Position numbers and translations under genes: made by a program. This document shows, piece by piece, positions 57,776 to 64,000 of a DNA stretch of 64,000 nucleotides (positions are counted from its first letter, which is position 1; each line of letters opens with the position of its first letter). The notes below the pieces were generated by a model. That model made no database searches. It was not told the origin of the DNA and worked only from the letters and a program-made list of their open reading frames with translations. This stretch comes from Cerasicoccus frondis (GTDB lineage Bacteria; Verrucomicrobiota; Verrucomicrobiia; Opitutales; Cerasicoccaceae): assembly GCA_031296915.1 (NCBI GenBank), contig JAVDPC010000008.1, positions 1 through 64,000 of the forward strand. Reading direction: 5' to 3'.

Positions 57776-59761
57776 ATGAGTCTGGTTGACTGGTTACTTG
57801 TTGCCTTGCCGATTTTCTTTGTGATTTCGGTAGCGATTTTCACGCAGAGAAAGATGAGAAGCGTGGCTGATTTTATGTCTGCCAGCAGGCTTGCTGGTCC
57901 ATATCTACTGGCAGTTGCTGGTGGAGAGATGCAAGCTGGCGCAGTTGTGTTCGTTGCGTTGTTCGAATTGATTTCCCATGCCGGATTTACGGTTAGTTGG
58001 TGGCAACTGATTGGGACGCCAATCGCTATTCTTGTCGCAATAACGGGATTCGTTACCTTTAGACTACGGGAAACCAGAGCGATGACTTTGGCACAGTTCT
58101 TTGAGCTTCGGTATAGCAAGCGATTCAGGGTATTTACTGGGATGTTGGCGTTTTTGGCAGGGGTGATAAATTTTGGTATTATACCCGCCGTAGGGGCCCG
58201 TTTCATGGTTTACTACCTAGGCTTGCCTGTGGAGTTACAGTTTTGGGGATTCGATATTTCGACGTATATTGTGCTGATGGCCTGCTTTCTCGGCATTACG
58301 TTGTTTATCACTCTTGCAGGAGGATTTATCACCGTAATGTTGACGGACTGTGTTGAGGGAATTCTTTCGCAACTGTTTTATCTCGTCATCGTAATTGTTC
58401 TGGTGGTTATGTTTTCTTGGGATGATATCACAACTGTGTTGAGCGACAGACCAGCGGGGAAGTCTATGCTGAACCCATTTGATTCTATGGGTTTAACTCA
58501 ATTTAATATCTGGTACGTTTTAATGGGCGCCTTCATATCCGTTTATGGAACGAATGCGTGGCAGAATGCTAATGGCTATCGCGCTGCCGCAGTGACGCCT
58601 CATGCATCGGTGATGTCGACCTTACTCGGACGCTGGAGAGAACTAGGTAAAATCTCGGTCGTGACGCTGTTGGCGATTTGTGCAGTAACGTTCTTGAATC
58701 ACCCTGATTATGCCCAACAGGCTGCAGCAGCTCATGCAGATACCGCGATGATCGACAGCGTTCAGATTCAAAACCAGATGGAGGTGCCTATTGCCCTCTC
58801 GTATATGCTACCGATCGGAGTTAAAGGCATACTTTGTGCGATATTGTTGATGGGAATTTTTGGAGGCGATAGCACGCATTTGCATTCGTGGGGAGGAATA
58901 TTCGTTCAGGATGTGTTGGTGCCGCTTCGTAAAAAGCCGTTTGGTCCAAAGCAGCATATTCGTGCGCTTCGAGGTTCGATTATTGGAGTCGCTGTTTTTG
59001 CATTCTTTTTTGGGACTTTTTTTAAGCAGACTGAGTATATCTTCATGTGGTGGTCAGTCACTATGGCAGTTTACCTCGGTGGAGCGGGGGCATGTATTAT
59101 CGGAGGGCTTTATTGGAAGAAAGGAACAACTACGGGGGCATGGTGTGCGTTGTTTACTGGCTCCGGACTATCTACGGGTGGAATTCTTATTCGACAAATT
59201 TATGGTCATGACTTTCCGATGAATGGCATTCAGATTTCTTTTACCGCAGCCATTACCGCAATCATCGTCTATATTTTGGTGTCACTTCTGACTTGTCGGG
59301 AAAATTACAATCTTGACCGTATGCTACATCGGGGAAAATACGCCAAAATACCGGAAAAGCTGGGCGAGGAATTCTCTCAGCCTATCGAGATTCGCAAGTT
59401 TAGCTTTAAACGATTAGCGGGTATCGGCGACCAATTCTCGCGTGGAGATAAATTCATTGCAGGAGGGTTACTTGCCTGGAGTTTGATCTGGTTTGGCGTT
59501 TTTCTGATTGGTAGTATTTGGAACCTCATAGCCCCCTGGCCGAATACGGTTTGGGCTAATTATTGGCGGGTAGCGGGAATCGGCATTCCAATTACCATGA
59601 CGGTTGTAACAGGCGTTTGGTTCACTTGGGGAGGGATACGTGACATACGTTTGCTTTTTAAACGATTAAATGAGCAAACAATCAATCACCTAGACGATGG
59701 GACCGTTGTGGGGCATCAAAATTTGGACGAGCGGCATGTGACGGAGCAGTCCCCTAAATAG
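57776..59761 (+). CDS. sodium:solute symporter (SSS) family transporter
   Basis: A 661-residue membrane protein with about 13-14 hydrophobic segments. The N-terminal FMSASRLAGPYLLAVAGGEM region and the later GGFITVMLTDCVEGI segment are typical of SSS/SGLT-like transporters. A GIFGGDSTHLHSWGG segment near residue 360 follows the family layout. It would import a sugar or sugar acid with Na+. It is the only transporter seen in locus III and is presumably the route for degradation products. There is a C-terminal cytosolic extension (~620-661). Confidence 0.88.
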   Translation: MSLVDWLLVALPIFFVISVAIFTQRKMRSVADFMSASRLAGPYLLAVAGGEMQAGAVVFVALFELISHAGFTVSWWQLIGTPIAILVAITGFVTFRLRETRAMTLAQFFELRYSKRFRVFTGMLAFLAGVINFGIIPAVGARFMVYYLGLPVELQFWGFDISTYIVLMACFLGITLFITLAGGFITVMLTDCVEGILSQLFYLVIVIVLVVMFSWDDITTVLSDRPAGKSMLNPFDSMGLTQFNIWYVLMGAFISVYGTNAWQNANGYRAAAVTPHASVMSTLLGRWRELGKISVVTLLAICAVTFLNHPDYAQQAAAAHADTAMIDSVQIQNQMEVPIALSYMLPIGVKGILCAILLMGIFGGDSTHLHSWGGIFVQDVLVPLRKKPFGPKQHIRALRGSIIGVAVFAFFFGTFFKQTEYIFMWWSVTMAVYLGGAGACIIGGLYWKKGTTTGAWCALFTGSGLSTGGILIRQIYGHDFPMNGIQISFTAAITAIIVYILVSLLTCRENYNLDRMLHRGKYAKIPEKLGEEFSQPIEIRKFSFKRLAGIGDQFSRGDKFIAGGLLAWSLIWFGVFLIGSIWNLIAPWPNTVWANYWRVAGIGIPITMTVVTGVWFTWGGIRDIRLLFKRLNEQTINHLDDGTVVGHQNLDERHVTEQSPK

Positions 59762-59868
59762 TCATCACGAACATGAGAATTGTTGGTTTTAGAAGAATAT
59801 ATATTTAATAACTTTTAAAGGTTACAAGTGACTGTTTTTGGGGGGAGCATTAGTTAAATTCGAGGATA

Positions 59869-60735
59869 CTAGACATTGTTGGCTATTTTATCTCGGAAGC
59901 GCCCTGGGCTTACTCCTTTTCGGCGCGTGAACCAGTTTACAAATAGGGAGTCCGATCGGAATCCAAGCAGGAACCCCAGCTCTTTGATTGAAATGCTTTG
60001 GTCGTGGAGTGACTCGCAAGCTTGCTCCAGTCGACGCCGATCCCAATACTTACTGATTGTTAGTCCGAGTTCGCGGACAAAGAGTCGGTTGAGCTGCACA
60101 ATGCTGAGCTGGGTTACGACTTGAAGCTGATCACGGGGTAGGCCCTTCTTCAATGGCGCTTGATTGAGAATTCGAAATGCTGTGAGCAGGCGTTCGTCTT
60201 CGGATTTAAAGTAAGTCCAGTTTGCGTCATTGACGCTTAGAGCGTCAGTCCACTCCTTCAACCAGGCGAAGAAATGGATCTGCAATTGTAGAAAATTCGA
60301 GTAATCTGCCTGTTCACGGCGAAACGTCTTATAGGTGCCCGTCGGTGAGAAATTGTATGCGTGAAAGCGGGCGAGTCGCGTCGCTCGTTTAAGTAAGCTT
60401 GAATGTTGCTCGGTAGCTATTATCACCGGAGCATTCACATGAATAAGGTTGTCTCCTGTTGGCCATTGGCAGCGGTAGTGAATGGATAGCAGTTGCGAGT
60501 CGGGGGTGAAACGGTGTTCGGCCGAACCCTCAGGAAGCAGGACCCATTGACCAGGGTGGAGCGTTGTTATACGTTCACCTTGGGTGAGTTGTAATTCGCC
60601 TGCGCGCAAATACCATGCCCAATTTCCGCCTTCGGGAGCACGATTTGCCTTCATCGTGAGCGAACCCGGCTCGTGATCGTAGATCCAGATTAATTCGTTT
60701 CGCAGAGTTGCGAGCTCTAGGAGTGTTAGGTGCAT
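59869..60735 (-). CDS. AraC-family regulator divergent from the BNR protein
   Basis: A 288-residue protein with an N-terminal cupin-like sensor (about 15-110; LQLTQGERITTLHPGQWVLL region) and a C-terminal AraC double helix-turn-helix ending ISIKELGFLLGFRSDSLFVNWFTRR with SPGRF. It is divergent from the BNR-repeat gene across 92 AT-rich bases and probably activates it. Confidence 0.85.
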   Translation of the reverse strand: MHLTLLELATLRNELIWIYDHEPGSLTMKANRAPEGGNWAWYLRAGELQLTQGERITTLHPGQWVLLPEGSAEHRFTPDSQLLSIHYRCQWPTGDNLIHVNAPVIIATEQHSSLLKRATRLARFHAYNFSPTGTYKTFRREQADYSNFLQLQIHFFAWLKEWTDALSVNDANWTYFKSEDERLLTAFRILNQAPLKKGLPRDQLQVVTQLSIVQLNRLFVRELGLTISKYWDRRRLEQACESLHDQSISIKELGFLLGFRSDSLFVNWFTRRKGVSPGRFRDKIANNV

Positions 60736-60827
60736 GTTTATCTGTTGATAAAAATATAAAATTAAAATTAAAATGAAAAAATCACTTCACCTTGCTGAAC
60801 GGATTAAGGATTTGTGAGCATATCTGC

Positions 60828-62177
60828 ATGAAAAATGTGCAATCGCTTCCCTCTACTCTTAGAGTTAATGGCTACCGAGGTATTTGGTTTGAACTCGGGC
60901 ATCAGTACGAGCATGGAGATCGGTATTCTGGAGGCTTAGGCACTTATACCGCCTACCACCAACCGGCAGCTGTTTATTCGGAACACTTTCAGAAAACGTT
61001 TTTTACATATGGTGGCACACCTTCGGCGGATGAACGATATCTCCTCGTCATGGCCTCTTACTACGATCATTGCACGGGCGAGGTTCCGAAGCCGGTTATT
61101 GTATGTGATAAAAATGGTGTTGATGATCCACATGACAACGGGTCGTTGCAGATTGACAATGACGGTTACATCTGGGTCTTCGTCAGTGGACGCAATACAA
61201 TGCGTCCGGGACTCATTTACCGGAGTCGTCATCCCGGCAAGATTGATGCGTTCGAGCTCGTGGATGAGCAGGAGGTGACTTACCCACAGCCATGGTGGAT
61301 ACCGGAACGGGGATTTTTATTTCTCTTCACGAAATACACCGATGGACTTAAAGGCTCTGCTCGCGAGTTGTTTTGGAAAACTAGCCAGGACGGACAGGCG
61401 TGGTCGGATGACACCAAATTAGCTGGCTTCGGAGGGCATTACCAGGTGTCCGCTTGTCAAAACGGTAAGGTTGCCACATTCTTTAACTGGCATCCAGATA
61501 GCGAAAATAACGAACGAACGAACCTTTACTATGCTGAGAGCTCGGACTTTGGCGAAACGTGGACTTCTGCTAATGGCGATGCGTTGAGCCTGCCTCTTGA
61601 TAAACCTTCAAACAATGCTTTGGTGATCGATTACAAAGCTGATGGTCGTTTAGTCTATACGTGTGACTTGAACTTTGATGAGCAGGGTAATCCCATTCTG
61701 TTGTATGTGTGTAGCCGAGACGGAAATCCGGGACCACAAGGCGACCCCCGCGAATGGCGCGTGACCTATTGGGATGGCCGAGTGTGGCGCACGAGTACCG
61801 TTGCGGTTTCGACGCACAACTACGATGTTGGGAGCCTGTATGTGGAAGATGGGCAATGGCGCATCATCGGGCCAACGGGCGCCGGCCCAGACCCGATAGG
61901 AACCGGGGGTGAGGTAACGATTTGGATCAGCACTGATCGAGGCCAGACATGGTGTCGGGAGCAATCGGTCACCTCGAACAGTCAGACGAATCACAGCCAC
62001 GTGCGCCGCCCGCTTAATGCGCGCGATCCTTTTTACGCTTTTTGGGCTGATGGCGATACGCTAATGCACAGTCCTTCGCACCTATTTTTTTGTGATTATT
62101 CCGGCAAGCTGGTTTACCAACTGCCTTACTCATTTGAAGGGCAGTTTGCTCGCCCTGAACGCGTCTTTACCGCGTAA
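60828..62177 (+). CDS. BNR-repeat (BNR_4-like) protein, putative polysaccharide lyase or hydrolase
   Basis: A 449-residue protein from ATG 60828 (MKNVQSLPS). The frame extends 12 codons to a TTG, but that lacks support. It begins GYRGIWFELG and contains several Asp-box-like turns (SQDGQAWSD, SSDFGETWTS, STDRGQTW), which indicate a six- or seven-bladed β-propeller of the BNR_4 type. Relatives include ulvan lyases (PL24/PL25) and other uncharacterised carbohydrate-active proteins. There is no signal peptide, unlike most secreted lyases, so an intracellular oligosaccharide-acting enzyme is possible. No catalytic set was assigned. Confidence 0.72.
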   Translation: MKNVQSLPSTLRVNGYRGIWFELGHQYEHGDRYSGGLGTYTAYHQPAAVYSEHFQKTFFTYGGTPSADERYLLVMASYYDHCTGEVPKPVIVCDKNGVDDPHDNGSLQIDNDGYIWVFVSGRNTMRPGLIYRSRHPGKIDAFELVDEQEVTYPQPWWIPERGFLFLFTKYTDGLKGSARELFWKTSQDGQAWSDDTKLAGFGGHYQVSACQNGKVATFFNWHPDSENNERTNLYYAESSDFGETWTSANGDALSLPLDKPSNNALVIDYKADGRLVYTCDLNFDEQGNPILLYVCSRDGNPGPQGDPREWRVTYWDGRVWRTSTVAVSTHNYDVGSLYVEDGQWRIIGPTGAGPDPIGTGGEVTIWISTDRGQTWCREQSVTSNSQTNHSHVRRPLNARDPFYAFWADGDTLMHSPSHLFFCDYSGKLVYQLPYSFEGQFARPERVFTA

Positions 62178-62421
62178 AAAGCACCTGATTAAGGCAAAGG
62201 CGGTTTGCTCAAATTGAAAGGCCAAGTCTATTTCGAAGGCGCATCAATATGCTTGGTGAAGACCGCTTCGGATGGTCGTTTCATGTCCTGGGCCAGTCAG
62301 GATTGATACAGTTTCTGCCCAGTGTCTGCTATTTAAGATCGATAATATGCTTTGGCAGGTGACTAACGTTCTTACTGGTGGGCGACTTATTTGCAGGCTC
62401 AGTAAATTGTGGCTTGAACGC

Positions 62422-63774
62422 TTATGGCAGGAGTGATCCGTTCTCCTTGAGCTTCCGGCGCAGTTGAGCAACATCGATGGCTGGCGCCGTGCGCCCTGAG
62501 GTTAACGCGAGCCACGCAGCCGTTCCCGCAGCTTCACCCGTTTGATTCATGTTCACCATGACCCTGATCCCGCCAAAAGCTTCGCGGTCAGCATCGAGTA
62601 GGCGTCCGCATACCAGCAGGTTTGTTGCGCCTTGAGGGAGCAAACTACGGTAGGAAACGTGATAACAGGACGGAGGCGTACTTGCTTTTTTCCAATAGCG
62701 TTCGAGATGCTTGCCATCCTTGCCAATGAGAATTTCTCGTCCGTCGAGGAAGCGCAACAAGGTGCCTTCTGCAGAGTGAACATCGATGGGATATGTGCCG
62801 CACGCTACACTGTCTTCCGGCTGAGCCCCTGAGAGCAGTTCATTGGCAGTGATTCGATGGAGACAGTTTGCATGCCACGTTTCGCGAACGCCCATTGAGA
62901 CGGCAGACGACACTGGTGAGATAACGCTGCCAAAGCGTTCGCGAATCATGTCATGGAGTGCCCGGTGGCAGCGTCTACTTTCGAGAAATGCCGCTGTCAG
63001 CTGATCGGCATCTGAGGCGTCGATATTGTTGAGGCGTGGCCCATAAATGTTACGCAAGTCACCGCTTCCGCCGTACTCATTGATCCACGGGGTGGCGTTG
63101 TCAGTCGGGTATTGATACTGATCGACGAGGTCTGCGATTTGCGGCCAGATGTGTGCCTTGGATTTCTCCATGATTCGATTGAGACCCGCCACCATCATTT
63201 GGTAAGTGAGCGGCTGTAGATGCTGATTTCTCCATGCGCTGAATCCGGCTCGGCGCAAAAGGTCGCCATCTCCTGAAGCATCAATGAAGAAGCGTGCGCG
63301 TATGGCTCTGCGTCCGGTTTTATCTTCGATGATGGCCACATCCAGATCTTCTCCGCTGCGAATTGCGGAGACGCAACTTGCACGGAGAAATGGGCGTATG
63401 TTGCGCTGTTCGAGGATTAACTGATCGAGCTCGAGCACAAGCTCCGCACTGTTGAAAATGAAATGCTCACCTCGGTCTTTCCGCACTCTGTCGCAAACTG
63501 CATTGCGCTCACGCAAGCGGTTGAGGGTGTCGCTCGTTAGACCGCCGATAATTTGCTTCTTTCCGCTGGTGTCATGCAGCGAATGCCAATCGTTGACCTG
63601 CGCTGCAGTGGCCATTCCGCCGAAGAGACTGTTTTGCTCTACGATCGCCACTGACAGTCCCAATTGCGCGGCGCGCACTGCTGCAAAGACACCTGTGCAG
63701 GAACCGCCGATGATGCAGAGGTCGCACTCGTAGGCAACGGGGGTGGGGGGGAGTGTTTCCTGAATCGTATTCAT
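62422..63774 (-). CDS. FAD-dependent oxidoreductase (FAD_oxidored family)
   Basis: A 450-residue protein with an N-terminal dinucleotide-binding motif (CIIGGSCTGVFAAVRAAQLG, ~21-40), an F-IDASGDGDLLRRAG block and a C-terminal RVMVNMNQTGEAAGTAAWLA stretch. Family members are frequent in Planctomycete/Verrucomicrobial sugar loci, but their substrates are largely unknown. The start codon overlaps the stop of the upstream paralogue in an ATGA arrangement, implying translational coupling. A run of seven G on the plus strand (63745-63751) lies near the 5' end of the gene. Confidence 0.8.
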   Translation of the reverse strand: MNTIQETLPPTPVAYECDLCIIGGSCTGVFAAVRAAQLGLSVAIVEQNSLFGGMATAAQVNDWHSLHDTSGKKQIIGGLTSDTLNRLRERNAVCDRVRKDRGEHFIFNSAELVLELDQLILEQRNIRPFLRASCVSAIRSGEDLDVAIIEDKTGRRAIRARFFIDASGDGDLLRRAGFSAWRNQHLQPLTYQMMVAGLNRIMEKSKAHIWPQIADLVDQYQYPTDNATPWINEYGGSGDLRNIYGPRLNNIDASDADQLTAAFLESRRCHRALHDMIRERFGSVISPVSSAVSMGVRETWHANCLHRITANELLSGAQPEDSVACGTYPIDVHSAEGTLLRFLDGREILIGKDGKHLERYWKKASTPPSCYHVSYRSLLPQGATNLLVCGRLLDADREAFGGIRVMVNMNQTGEAAGTAAWLALTSGRTAPAIDVAQLRRKLKENGSLLP

Positions 63775-64000
63775 AGCATGATTGAACCGTTTTCCTGCAG
63801 CACCCCGCGTAGAACAGACGTGTCGATCTGATCTGCCTGTTGTTCATTTTTCAAGGCCAGCCAAGCGGCGGTTCCCGCAGCTTCACCGGTCTGGTTCAGA
63901 TTGACCATCACGCGTATTGCGGCATGGGCCTGCTCGTCGGCATCGATGAAGCGACCTGCTGCCAGCACGTTGCCAAAAGGGCCTCGTGGGATCAGGCACC
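63771..64000 (-). CDS. C-terminal part of a second FAD-dependent oxidoreductase, cut by the window edge
   Basis: The reverse-strand frame is open to the right edge and ends at a TGA overlapping the next gene's ATG. The visible 75 residues (CLIPRGPFGNVLAAGRFIDA onwards) match the C terminus of the neighbouring protein block for block, including RVMVN-NQTGEAAGTAAWLAL and a final LQENGSI. The two are tandem paralogues in one operon. Confidence 0.82.
   Translation of the reverse strand, partial: CLIPRGPFGNVLAAGRFIDADEQAHAAIRVMVNLNQTGEAAGTAAWLALKNEQQADQIDTSVLRGVLQENGSIML

Noticed and set aside
60992..61003. AACGTT-centred 12-mer in the BNR gene
   Set aside because: It is within coding sequence for QKTFF, far from locus II, and can be explained by codons.

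Overview
The window looks like accessory carbohydrate-utilisation DNA from a marine-type member of the Verrucomicrobiota (Opitutales / Puniceicoccaceae-like). This is inferred from two long proteins resembling Verru_Chthon cassette protein A, PEP-CTERM-tailed secreted proteins, Verrucomicrobial LacI and AraC regulators, DUF2961 (GH172), sulfatases, many modular glycoside hydrolases, and the absence of any SusC/SusD pair. I recognise no rRNA, tRNA, CRISPR array, replication gene or intact mobile element. One degraded transposase-like remnant lies at about 10.9 kb.

Layout. (I) 0.2-10.8 kb: LacI regulator 1, an oxidoreductase and a GPH sugar symporter run leftwards. Divergent to them is a tight operon of a LamG protein, a prepilin-like protein, a secreted beta-helix protein and a PEP-CTERM LamG protein, followed by a sulfatase. 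(II) 11.2-37.3 kb: a locus centred on LacI regulator 2 at 21.6 kb. It holds a clan GH-D alpha-glycosidase, a large secreted clan GH-A glycosidase, GH78, GH94, GH172, a Verru_Chthon A-like protein with a partner, a PEP-CTERM protein, a discoidin/TIM-barrel protein, a modular esterase and GH28. Eight copies of a 12-bp palindrome (consensus TATAACGTTATA) lie in its promoter regions. (III) 37.4 kb to the right edge: two SGNH/SASA esterases, a secreted clan GH-A enzyme with two F5/8C domains, AraC plus GH38, an operon of a Verru_Chthon A-like protein, partner and sulfatase, LacI regulator 3, GH2, a TonB-like/VWA protein, an SSS symporter, AraC plus a BNR-repeat protein, and tandem FAD oxidoreductases. 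In its left and central part a different palindrome (CTTAATATTAAG or CTTAACATTAAG) occurs four times.

How the parts may work together (inference). Secreted endo-acting enzymes and esterases (β-helix, clan GH-A, modular esterase, SASA) would cut polysaccharide outside the cytoplasm. Oligosaccharides would enter through the GPH and SSS symporters. Leaderless exo-enzymes (GH78, GH94, GH172, GH28, GH38, GH2, two sulfatases) and the oxidoreductases would finish the job inside. Each of the three loci has its own LacI regulator and its own pilin-like protein. Loci II and III each carry a Verru_Chthon A-like protein translationally overlapping a small signal-peptide protein. That operator-controlled, locus-specific pilin-like module is the most unusual feature here. 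Substrates cannot be fixed from sequence: locus II suggests a rhamnose/galacturonate/arabinose- or galactose-containing polymer, and loci I and III suggest sulfated polysaccharides.
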